29,930 bases of DNA from Heterotrichella gracilis. Taxonomy: Eukaryota; Sar; Xanthophyceae; Tribonematales; Xanthonemataceae. The stretch covers positions 1 to 29,930 of the forward strand of contig JAULBX010028371.1 of the NCBI GenBank assembly GCA_032358255.1, given 5' to 3'. Both the position numbers and the translations under genes were made by a program. The notes under the pieces were generated by a model. The model was not told the origin of the DNA and made no database searches. It was given only the letters and a program-made list of their open reading frames with translations. Positions within the stretch are counted from its first letter, which is position 1. Every line of letters starts with the position of its first letter. Positions 9,106 to 18,987 of this stretch are shown in pieces.

Positions 9106-10574
9106 CTAAGATTTGCTGCCTAGAAGCGTATCAATTCGGCATGCAGAACTCCCAACGTGCAGCCATACCAGTGCCGTCAAGCCCTCTGGATCGCTCTCCC
9201 CGTCTGCCGCCACTACCCCCTCCGGATGGAAAACTGCCACCCCAGCCACCAGCACGTTGCTGGCTACACCCAGCAAGGGCTCAAGGTAGTGGTACGCAAG
9301 GTTTGCCTCGGCAGCACGGCAAAGGCAGGTGGCTATCTGCCACAGAACGCCGGGGGCCAGGGGCCCCTCTTCTAGTAGGTCTGGTTGCCAGTCCCCCTGC
9401 GGAAGCAAGTCACCGCTGTGCTTCAGTTGGTGAGAAGGAAGGTGCAAGTTTCAGTCTGCTTGAAGGGTTGGAATAATAAAGGTAAAAAAACTATCAGCCA
9501 CTGGTAATGCTTGCCTGCACCAGGATCCCCTCACAATAAGGCCATGGCTTCCAAAACCCTGAACCCTAAACCCTAAACAGGGCGCTACGCTTACCTGCAC
9601 CAGGGTCCCCTCACCCTTGGCTTCCAAGACCATGCGGTACACAGTGGCGCGTTCAACACCCCAATAGCCCTCCCTCTTAGTGGGGTTCTTCACAGCGCAA
9701 GCGACGAAATCGCAAGGGCATTTCCTCAGAAAGCAAGACTTATGCCGCAGGTTCCAGCTGTTGGTGCTGCGGCCGCTTTCCGCTGGATCTGTCGCTGTCA
9801 CCTCTGCCTCGTCGCCTTTCACTCTCTGCGCAGTACTCAACTCCTGTTGCAGGTCCGTGCCCAGTTTGGGTGTTCCTCTTGCACTGACCAGGGTTTGACC
9901 ACCTGCCCGCACCACACGCAAGCTCGATTAGTCACCACAACCATCTTTTGTGAGGTATAAAGAATGCATGGCAGTTTACAGCTGCTGTTTATACTGGGGC
10001 AGTATGGAACAAAAGCGTGAATATGCATGCATGCACCGAGTTTTTTGCATGCATGCGTGTTCAGATGGTCAGGTATTGCCACCACCAATCACGAGAGGTG
10101 TGCATGAGTTACACATGGCAAGTACAAGCGAAAACCTTACATGCCAAAGCTATACGTCAAGTTGTACGTACCGAGAGTGTGCACAGTATCTCCTCAGGAA
10201 CCTGTTCCCCGTTGACCGAGCCCGCCCACGTCATAACCAGCCTCAGCAGCGCCGCCGGCGGGGGCCTTGACGGTTTTCCACCCCCTATGCACGTGTCAGG
10301 CAGGACCTGTGCGCCAGTACTTGAACAGCTCCGGTGCAATATGCGTTGCAGTAAACGCAAAGAGCACGTCGTACAGGAACTCGTTGCCCTCGCCGCATCG
10401 AAAGAAGTCAGCGTCATCGTTGGGTGGTTTGTACTTTGTCAAGTCGGGCACGAGCCTCACAAACGGATGACTCAAACGGAACGTGTCACGGGACTGGTTG
10501 GAAGGGTCCGTGTTCATCAAAGCAGCCACCTGAGGCCCTGTGCACTGCCTCTTCGCAGGACGACTCCCCTCCAT
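9106..10574 (-). CDS. Unrecognised conserved-looking protein, multi-exon
   Basis: I do not recognise the family. The last two exons are well defined. One ends at 9595 (…EGTLVQ, donor GTAAGC) and opens somewhere up to 9920. The next is 9396-9106 after TTCCGCAG, phase 0, starting GDWQPDLLEEGPLAPGVLW and ending TLLGSKS. The penultimate exon has a Cys-containing segment (CFLRKCPCDFVACAVKNP) and YWGVERATVYRMVLEAKGEG. A probable first exon starts at the ATG at 10574-10572 (MEGSRPAKRQCTGPQ, a small basic patch) and includes RLVPDLTKYKPPNDDADFF and FAFTATHIAPELFKYW. A further exon may end at 10172 before GTACGT (NGEQVPEEILCTLS). How the 5' exons join is unresolved. The intron 9397-9594 carries a copy of the preceding exon end. 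Confidence 0.5.
9509..9640 (-). repeat. Exon-end copy joined to CCCTAAA repeats
   Basis: The exon end at 9589-9631 (donor, then GTGCAG and the CTTGGCTTCC segment in plus-strand sense) is repeated at 9509-9552, with a GCAAGC sequence replacing the GTAAGC donor. The two are separated by a CCCTGAACCCTAAACCCTAAA tract (9557-9578). The copy has the same architecture as those in MCM7, EFG1 and CCT. Confidence 0.85.
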
Positions 10575-11000
10575 AGTACCCGTTTAATGAGCGAGGTTCG
10601 CCCACACCTTGGACCAAAAGTGGAACCTCCTATGCTATGCACGGGTGAACCCAACAAACGTTTCACAGAACGCTAGGTCTGTATCCTTTTGGATGCTTTC
10701 ATTCCCCCGCGGGGCACAGAACTCTTGCGTTTCCCCCCTTGGGGTTTAGGGTTTAGGTGTGTGGGACCATCATGGGACCATCATGTTTGAAACCCCAAGC
10801 ACAACACACACGATGCTGATCTATCTAATAGGCCATGATTTCCTTTCACCCCGTGGGACCAAACCGCCCCCATCACCCCCCTTCCTCATGAACACTCAGC
10901 TCCCCCTCCGGCTCCACCTCCGAGGCGCCTCCCTCCGTTGGGGTTTATGGGGCCACACACCTAAACCCTAAAACTCTTTGGATAAGTCTCATCCCCACCC
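10575..11000. other. Spacer upstream of the 9106-10574 gene
   Basis: This is the likely promoter side of the minus-strand gene. It holds TTTAGGG copies at 10743-10757, and no ORF or RNA gene that I can support. The sequence becomes MCM7-3'-end-like from about 11000. Confidence 0.4.
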
Positions 11001-12560
11001 ATAGGTCCATGGATCCCTGTGCACATACCCATAATCTCACAAAGCGCCCCTGCTCCTCACCTCCCCTATTCCAATCTCCAAGCCCGACGGGCAGCGTAGC
11101 ATCCCACTGCACATCCTGGCACATCTAGGATTCCGTTGTAATACAAGACTGCAAGAATACAATATAGCTTTATTATTGCTTTCCCCACAACTCCTGCTTG
11201 GTTGATGACATGCAGTGTTGATATCCGAGTTATTTTCGATTATTTTTATTCCCCCTCTTTGGACTCCTCCCCCCCCTTATTACCCTGACGATTCCCTCCT
11301 TAATAATCATGAATGTCGTGCTGCACCCCCCCCCTCCCTGCGCCCCTGCTGCACAATATTATTATGAGGACTGCCTCACTCCCTATGCGCAGAGCAACAT
11401 GTGTAATTTATAGCCCTTGGCATAGACCCGCTGGTGCGTGGATGGTGCAGGGGTAACCAGTATCATGTGGGGGCAGGGTTGTGTGCGCATGGCGAAAAAA
11501 TCTATAAATGGCGATTTAAATATGATGGAGGGGAGCTGCAGGGCTGAAGAGGACACCCAGGGCTTGCCGCTGCTCAAGCTGCCGGACCATCACAATGTGG
11601 GTGCCACTTACTGCGCAGCAATAGGCGCGGCACTTGGGCCCGCTGGGCGCCGAGCGGGGGCCGTGCAGAGCGTGCCCATGTGGTGGGTGCAGCACTGCTG
11701 GATCAGGGCGCAAAGGGGAGGCGCGGCGCTGGAGCAGGGGTGCGTGGGTGTGCAAAGGGCGCTGGATGTTGGGAAGGAGGTTGGCGGTGCAGGAGGTTGG
11801 GGGTGCAGGTGTTGACTCACAACGGTTGTGGGAGGGAAGTGGTGGGCTGGGTGTTGGCTGCACAGGGTGCCCCAGCACCGGGAGGCACAGGTGGAGGTGC
11901 TGGCAGGGGTGTTGTGGGTTTAGGGTTTAGGGCTTGGCAACGCTGCACCAAACGGGTGTAGGCTAAAAATAAAAATAAAAATAAAAACAGAAATGCATTC
12001 CAACCTGGCATCGGCTACATTGGGTGTATTGGTGCTGTGCGTGATGTAGCTGTGGGATGCAGCAGCAGGTGCGTGGAAAGGTGCTGGCAAGCAATTGGCA
12101 GAGACGAGGCTCGTTACATGTTACAGTGTACTTTTGGATTAAATTTAGGGGTTGGGGTATTTTCCCCTTCTCAATAGGGGCATCGGGGGCTGGAGCAGTA
12201 AGGAGCAGGGGTTGGTTGCTGATTCAAGGTGCCAAAGGGAATAACGGTGGGTGGAACTGGCAACTGCTGGGCTGCTGCTGCAAGCTGGAGACTGATGAGT
12301 GCATCACAACCGGTAGTGTGCATAGTAGTGCAAACCCTACAACAACGAGGCCGTATGTGTACTGTCAAATAGCAAGTTGCCTACTGGTTTGCTGTAGGAT
12401 GCTAGTCCACAACCATGCAGTGCAAAGGACTGTGGCAGCCCTTGGCTATTAGTTTCCGTTTTGATGTTGGCACTGTCCCCCGGGTTGCATAATATGCCGC
12501 CCAGGTGTCCAACCACAGGCAATTGTGCGCTTACAGCTGATTGCAAGTGCTCAGTCACCC
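11000..12560 (+). pseudogene. Diverged duplicate of the MCM7 3' end and flank
   Basis: Blocks occur in the same order as at 3170-4800. GACGGGCAGCGTAG at 11086 matches 3221. TTAT-GCCCTTG, then CGCTGGTGCG, then CAGGGGTA, at 11408-11455 matches 3819-3870. The degenerate last exon with GAGGACACCCAGGGC and the CAATAGGCGCGG end at 11525-11632 matches 3897-3985. GGTGCTGGCAGGGG at about 11896 matches 4200. CAAGCTGGAGACYGAT followed by GCATCA at 12281-12306 matches 4550-4580. The GCCCAGGTGT region near 12500 matches 4770. It contains only the last intron, last exon and downstream sequence, with stops and indels. It cannot encode helicase and is taken as a pseudogene fragment. Confidence 0.75.
11966..11988 (+). 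repeat. AAAAAT-type simple repeat
   Basis: Three to four tandem TAAAAA units, inside the degenerate MCM7-like segment. Confidence 0.85.
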
Positions 12561-12722
12561 TAGACTAGGACTGAAACCTGGTCTTGGTGCTGCTTTGTGA
12601 CAAAAAACACAACCCAAGTGGCAAAGACAACGTGGGTATTTGGTATGACTGGGCACATGTATTCACTTGTACCAGTAGTGTGAGCTGTGCTTGCTTCAGT
12701 GTGTTGAAACGGTGTTTTAAAC

Positions 12723-12792
12723 TGGCAGTGGCCCATGCGGCTTGCACAAGGCAGGTAAATTGGCAGTGGCCCATGCGGCTTGCACAAGGCAG
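12723..12792 (+). repeat. Perfect 32-bp direct repeat with 6-bp spacer
   Basis: 12723-12754 and 12761-12792 are identical, separated by GTAAAT. The first copy ends CAG|GTAAAT, which resembles an exon end plus donor. Identity of the copies indicates a recent event or conversion. No gene was assigned here; 12560-13010 otherwise shows nothing firm. Confidence 0.9.
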
Positions 12793-13010
12793 GGGGCCAC
12801 TGAGCACTCCACTGCTGCCACTAGCCCACTTGCCCCATGGTTGAGGGATCACCACAGCTAAAGCCATGGCTAGGGCTGCAAGGGAGGCGGAGCAGCTGGG
12901 TAGGGAGAGAGTGCTGCTGTGAGTGGTCCAATAGGCCCACCCAGCAACGTGTTGCAACCCCCAACCCCCATACTGGGTATATCCAGGTAACTTTGCCCTT
13001 GCCTCAACAG

Positions 13011-14871
13011 GGGTGGCTGTGCGCTGGGATTACAAGTCAGATCCTGGAAGTATGCGCCCCGGAAGTATGCCCGCCCAAACACTCACCCCTTGCTGCTATC
13101 ACGGCGATCGGTGGTTTCAAAGGAAGCACTCAAAGCAAAGACGCTTTCGGAAGGGTTCTGACTGCCATCAAACGAATATGTATGCGGGACGTTTCGACTT
13201 CCTTGCGTGCTGGGGTATTACTGTCCAGGTAAGGTATACTCGTGAGCGAACCTCCGTAGAGGGAAGCAGCTCTGTGCAATGTTTGTGTCCGCGGTCTGAG
13301 CACAAACTGTACAACGATCCTAGTAACTACGGCACATTCTCTCTCTATGCTCGGCCACGCCCTAAAACTGCAAGGCTGGGTGGTAATATTTTACCACGTC
13401 CCCACCGAAACGGTTTTGGCAAAACCTATACGAACGTTTGGATGTCCTACCGAACGGCAACGGCGTAGCACTAGGCAGTGCACATCGCATGCGTAGCTGC
13501 CACCCGACCCAGGTTTGTTGCTGGTGACCTGGGCAACTGAATTGCTTAGGTGGCAGTCAGAAAGTCTGCCGCACGCTGTGTGTGCGGGATGTCAAGTTAA
13601 AGAGGGCGATTCCCACGATCGTCGGGACTACGAACGTACCCCACTACAGGCGAGACATCTACCACTCGGCAGTGGCGCAGCGTAACTTACCTGTCCCAAT
13701 TAACAGGGCATCACAGGTATGCGTCACCCGGCGTTATGCATATCGACAGCGCCTATCGGCTAGGCGCACCCGCTGCTGACAAAGGGTTGCCTGACCGAGC
13801 AACCTTTATACATGTGCGCACTGGTTACGTAGGAGTCCATGGTATGGCGGCTGTGTTGCAAGCTGTGCGCGCCAACTGTTAGTTTTCAGCTCACAAGATG
13901 CAGGGAGACGAAAAGGCGCCTTTACTCAAACATGGAGCATGGACTGTGTACGTCGGCACACGAACGTGCATTTGAACAGGCATGGCGGCAAACCACCGAC
14001 ACGAACCATGGTAGCGGATCTGCGGCGTCAACTTTCCCAGCGGCTTTGCAACATATGTTTCGGAGCAGGCTGGTGTGTGTGACACGAAGGTGCTCGCACC
14101 CAAGCCAACCTGCCTTGCTGCCACCCCTGCACAGCTGTGCCATACTGGCACATGGGACACTGATCATTGCACCGCCGAAGGCCGTGCGGAAAGCCATGTG
14201 GGCACTCATCAGAATTGCAACCCTGAAATCTGGTCATCTATGTGGACCCCAAGCAATGGGTCTAAATACTGACAAGAATGATCAGGGGTTTTATTTCCTC
14301 CTTCAATCTCATCTTTTCTGATTGTACATGATCAGTAGCCTGATTCTACAGGTCTCTTGGTCATTACGCTTGGAAATCATGTCTAGTTCAGCGAAATGGG
14401 CCCCTCAAATTTCCCGCCACGGGCCAGTGAACTGGTGTGTACCAGACACCGCTGTGCTTGGTACAAGTATCAGATGAAGCAGAAGGAGAGGTCAGTCGAG
14501 TCTGGTACCTTTCTGAGCCACGTGATCCTGTCCCCGGCTGGTTTTTAGAGCGCTGTGCGAGGTATAAGACGGGTAATCAGGTGGTTTTGTGCAGCTTTAC
14601 TTGCCACTGCACGGCAATGCTTGCAACACAGCCAAGGCACCAGTTGAATAGTGTAGCTTGCCCCACCTGGGACACAACATAAAGCGCTGCTACTTTTGTG
14701 AGCCCGAACCCTGCCCAAGGACTGGCCCAACTTGTGCAGCGCACCATAAGCAATGTAGGCCCGTTAGGCGACCCCGTACCTGCCACGTCAATCTTGCTGT
14801 CACCGTCTCAGTTAGCTGCAGATGAAACCAAGCTGGCTGGACTGATGGGCGCACTGGCGTTGGCGACGTAG
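13011..14871 (+). CDS. Unidentified multi-exon gene (exon fragments only)
   Basis: Several segments look like true exons but the full chain is not resolved. 13011-13228 lies between CTCAACAG and GTAAGG and encodes GWLCAGITSQILEVCAPEV then AFGRVLTAIKRICMRDVS. A following frame to 13468 is open, with SEHKLYNDPSNYGTFSLYA. 13561-13716 lies between GTCAG and GTATGC, 52 codons in phase 0, with KVCRTLCVRDVKLKRAIPT and VPHYRRDIYHSAVAQRN. Around 14075-14270 is a Cys/His-containing reading. Near 14470-14560 is SRVWYLSEPRDPVPGWFLE, and near 14690 RCYFCEPEPCPRTGP. A last exon 14822-14871 gives DETKLAGLMGALALAT-stop. Cys/His spacing hints at metal binding, but no family is recognised. The extent is approximate and it may be more than one gene. 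Confidence 0.35.
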
Positions 14872-15605
14872 GTAGTGGGCCACTGCCAGTGTGCGGCGTA
14901 CCTTGAGGCGACCTTCAGGTAAGCGGCGATAACCTATCCATCAGGGCAGCTTGCGCCCCGTGGCTAGAGGGCTGGGGCCTTGACTCTGCCACTATGTAGC
15001 CAAACTACAAACGGTTGGTGCCGTTGCGGTTGCCTGCTTGTGTGAGGAGAGGGAAAGAGCAGGCATGTTTGTCATGGTGGCATTGGAGGTCGGTGGCTCT
15101 GATCTTATTGTATTGGCATAGCTTCTTTGCACCGCAACCGCGAGGGATGGGCTAGAGGCATGGCTGTGCTAGGCATCAAAGCTGTGGTCGACGTTACAGC
15201 TGTGCAGAGGCTGCTGATGGCAAACAACAAGCGCCTCGGCTGGTCGAATGTTGCACTGCAGTCCAGCGGCTGTATGGTGTCCTTGTGCCCTCGTCCCCAC
15301 CCAAGCACACCGTCTTGTGAGCACAGCTGCTCAGTGCCCAACTACTTAAACAGCGTTGCTCTTTCTGCCCAAACTGCTTACCAAACGCCACCCCACGCGT
15401 ATTAATATCTTGTACAAACGGCGCTGTCAATTTGGCCTCCTAAGTTGGGTTACACGCGTGGGTTGAAGCCCTTTGGCAGCTAGTTGTGCCACCCACAGCA
15501 CCGATCCGTTCCCAACGTAACGTCTTGCAGAGATGGCGTGATAGTTTGTGGCGTGCATACCCCCTACACGTTGTGTAATGACCCGCATCTTGGCACTTTG
15601 TAGGC
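14872..15605. other. Spacer and probable 5' region of the cyclin D gene
   Basis: No firm gene is seen. A 92-codon frame at 15127-15405 (RGMAVLGIKAVVDVTAVQ) is open but has no supporting splice or termination signals. The sequence TTTGTAG just before the cyclin ATG could be the acceptor of a 5' untranslated intron. Confidence 0.35.
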
Positions 15606-17435
15606 ATGCCTGGACGGAGCGCTTCGCCCGTGGTTTTGTGTCCACCACAGCCTAGGACGCCCGAGTATCCTGCAAGACCTGCCTGCAAGAAACGCCGCAG
15701 CATGAGCCCTGATGAACAGCTAGAGCAAGATTCAGACAACTATTGGCGCCCATCAGCAGTTGATGACGACGACACAGCAGGGAGCCTGGTTATGCTGCTG
15801 CAGCACGAGACAACCTACATGCCCGTTGCGGAGTATGTCCACACGCACAGCTGGCTCACGCCTGATCACCGAAGGGTCCTGGTGTCGTGGTTCCAGTCGG
15901 TGAGCTGTCTGCGTGTTGCCCGTCGCCAGCTCGGCGCTCCGCTGTTTGCACTCGTGGCATGACTGGGGTTGTGTGCCTGCAGAGGTGTGAGTACCAGGAG
16001 GCCCCACACTACCAGTTCCAACAGGGGACAGCCGCGCTGGCCACCAACCTACTAGACCGGTTCCTTTCCGTCTACCCAATCGAGGTGCGGAACCGTCTGT
16101 GTCGTTTGTTGTGCCTGAACCCCACCCAAAGGCGCATTGCCTCAATTGGGTGCTTGCTTGTCCAGGAGTCAGAGAGGTGGGCAGCCCAGTTAGCAGCCTT
16201 GGCCTGTTTCTCAGTGGCTGCAAAGCTCGTCGAGGCTGCCCTCCCTGCCTACATGCACTTGCTCCAGGTAAGGTCCACTTCATCATCGCAATCGCAACAT
16301 CACTTTCTATACAATTGCACTGGCGACTAGCTGCACTGCTGGGCCGGACAGAAAGCCACCCACCATCACTCTTTCGCCTGGCAATGCAGCACTGCACGTG
16401 GCGCCCACCTTGTACCACCTGCCTGCCCCCCACTTTGCATCGCTGCCTTCGTAAGTCTGAGCTGCGGCTGAATACTCCTGCTGTCCACCAGGCCTCAATG
16501 CCGTGGAGGCTCCCCTTCCAGATTGACCACATCAAACGCATGGAGCTACTTGTGATGGACACGCTGGAGTGGCGGGCACGCGCAGTCACCCCCATGCGGC
16601 TGCTGGACAGAGTAGTGGGCTTGCTGCTATTGGATACGCAGACGAGCTTGCAGTTGCAGGAGCATGCGCAGGGCCTCATCTTCCGGATATTGCCAGGTGA
16701 GAGGGTGATGCTGGGTGGCTCGTGGCTGCAATGCACTGGCAAGGGTATCTTGCAAGCTTATGCTGCAACGCTGTTATTATGATTGTCAACCTTAATACCC
16801 ATCTTCTTGGGCCAGGCCGCCCACTCTGAGCCCAACACTTTCAAGCTCAGCAACTTCACCATGTGTATGCGTCTGTTGGCAAAACACAGCAGCTGGTGTC
16901 CCCTTGCGCCCATGATCCTAACGCTCTGCACTGTTCCCCTGCTGCAGACGAGAGGTACCTGCTGTTCAGGCCATCCTCCATAGCAGCTGCAGCAGTCTGG
17001 TTGGCGCTGAAGGACCAGATGGACAACGGTGAACAGCTGGCTGCGCTTCAAGCTCTGCTGACCACACAGTTCCAACAGGTACAGAGCTGCTGTCGCTACC
17101 ACCTGTGCCTGCTTGGGCAGACAACTGCACCTTTGGCCCTTACTTCCCCCAAAAGCATTGGGATATCCTCGCTTTGCTCTATGCGTGCCTTGTTTTACTG
17201 ATGAACTCACGTCTGGCTGCAGGTGGCTTCCTGTGTAGAGGTCATTTTAGCTGCAAAAGCAGTGGACTATGACTCAGCCCAAGAGGACGCCCCCATGCCA
17301 GACGAGGAGGAGGAGGAAGCTGGGCCTGATAGACCACCTGGCCTGGTGGTCCCAGAGCCCTGTGAGCTCGAAAACGAGGTGACACCCACCTCAGTACTGG
17401 ACCTGATGGATGCTGACAATGATTCTCCGGCGTGA
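15606..17435 (+). CDS. D-type cyclin (G1/S cyclin), six exons, 348 aa
   Basis: Regulatory subunit of a cyclin-dependent kinase acting in G1/S control in the nucleus. Exons are 15606-15899, 15983-16084, 16166-16267, 16492-16696, 16948-17078 and 17223-17435. Phases agree throughout and all introns are GT-AG. The cyclin box (about residues 70-165) has HRRVLVSWFQS, the TAALATNLLDRFLSVYPIE signature and LAALACFSVAAKLVE. The second fold includes IKRMELLVMDTLEWR and YLLFRPSSIAAAAVWLAL. The N-terminus is basic and Ser/Pro-rich. The C-terminus is acidic and PEST-like (MPDEEEEEAGPD). The D assignment rests on LDRFLS and the overall layout. The LxCxE retinoblastoma-binding motif usual near the start of plant D cyclins is not present (VVLCPP lacks the Glu). 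The 81-nt second intron is in frame and stop-free. Confidence 0.9.
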
Positions 17436-18987
17436 TGAGGTGCTTGATGTGTAGCGGCAATTTTTTGGTGTGTTGCCAAAGACCCGTCTTTGCAGTAGTT
17501 GATGTTTGGCAGGTTTGAGCCTTGCTTTTGAACTTAGTCTGATAGAAGCTTGCATTTGAACTGAGCCTACTTTTCAGAGCCCGCTGATTCCCTAGCAGCA
17601 GAGCAGGTAGCTTTTTGCAGCCCAGGTAGTCTCTTGAGCATCAGCCATAGTACAGCCCTAGGGCTTGGTGCAGTGAAGCCAGGTTAGGTTGTTGGAGAAC
17701 TGGTAGCTTGGTTTGAATTGAGCACAGACTTGATACGGTTTCATAGCAGCAAAGTTCGGATAGCGCGGGGTGCCTGTTGCTGGCCACAGGCAGATATTTT
17801 CTGGCTGTTGATAGCCACAGCGGGCTTTGTGCCCTGCAAGCCTACTAGTTTATTTTTTTTCATTTATTCTTTGCTTGTGCAGCACCATATTGATAGCATA
17901 GACCAGTTTAGGGGCAGGTATGTATTTGTGTAGGTCTTAATGGATAGCTCTCGCTTCCTTGTTGTGTAGATTGCGTTACCGTTTCCCCCCTTCCCCGCAC
18001 ACACCTTTTCAGCCCTTGTCTAGCACTGCTTGTAGCACCCAGTAGTAAGTTGTACTGCAGGTCATTGCAGTTGATCCTTTTAGGTAGTGTCCTTCAAGTT
18101 GGCTGGCACGCCAACAAGAGCCTCAGGCTCCAACGTTTTATGTGCAAGTGGTTTGCATCAGAGGCTTGCGGTTGCACTTGGCCAGGGACAACGCTTTCAC
18201 TGTACGAACCAATCACCATTTTTCACCTACACAATCAGCCAGTCGGTTTTCCCAACACTCAGTATTCACAACCACTTTTCCACTTTTGAGTCACGGCTGT
18301 CACCTCCACAGTGTCCAACTAGCTGTCCTACTAATTATTTTCCTTGCTACACACACAACAGTTGCGCGGTGGTTGGCACCTCCCAAGCAAAAAAGGGACT
18401 GTTGCAATGTGTGTGGTGGGCCTGCAAGCATGCCACCTGTAAATAAACATGCGGTGGCAAAGATCCACAAACACCAATCGGCAAGTTTTTGGGCACTTTT
18501 CTCAGCAGCTATGGGCAGGCGGTGAACGCTGAACCTCTACTCTGCCTACACCTGCCGCTACCTGCAAAACTTTACCAGTATATTTCGGCATCAGTCACAC
18601 TATGAGAGAAGTGCAGTTGGGTCACACTGTTCGCAGAAGAACAGCTGCACATAAATAGCTACAACTGCAGCTGCCATCTATTATCACAAAGCTACATGGA
18701 CGACACGTGTATAGCAAGTGCACCAGTCCAAGCTAAGCACTTCAGTGCAGCAGCGATCTCATCGCGTCACGGGAGCAGATACAGGAAAAAGAGACTACAT
18801 GAAAAAATTGAGAAAATACCAAATTATTTACTGGACACAATCTGCCTTTCCCCAAGCTACAGGCAGCACCCCACAATGGCAACTGTGCGGCAGGGAAAAC
18901 CGGGCTGTCAGCCCAAAAGGCGCCCAAAAGGCCAAGTTGATAGAGGACTACATATCATACTGCAACACTCCAGCCGCTGTGGTCAAG
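17436..18987. other. Tail-to-tail spacer between cyclin D and the F-box cyclin
   Basis: About 1.55 kb without a supported gene. It should contain both 3' untranslated regions. A TGTAA followed by ATAAACATG at about 18438 could be a distal poly(A) signal for cyclin D. Many stops interrupt all frames. A T-rich run lies at about 17850-17860. Confidence 0.4.

Noticed and set aside
10020-10065. GCATGCATGC palindromic repeat around a T-rich loop
   Set aside because: It is a simple alternating repeat; the stem is self-complementary by composition and has no further support as a functional site.
15753-16742. 329-codon open frame on the minus strand, the longest besides EFG1 exon 5
   Set aside because: It is antisense to the cyclin D exons and introns, whose plus-strand translation carries clear cyclin motifs.
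16816-16947. Extra cyclin D exon after the GGGCCAG acceptor
   Set aside because: The phase and the cyclin fold are satisfied only by the acceptor at 16947 (RILP then DERYLLFRPSS); the earlier reading is intronic.
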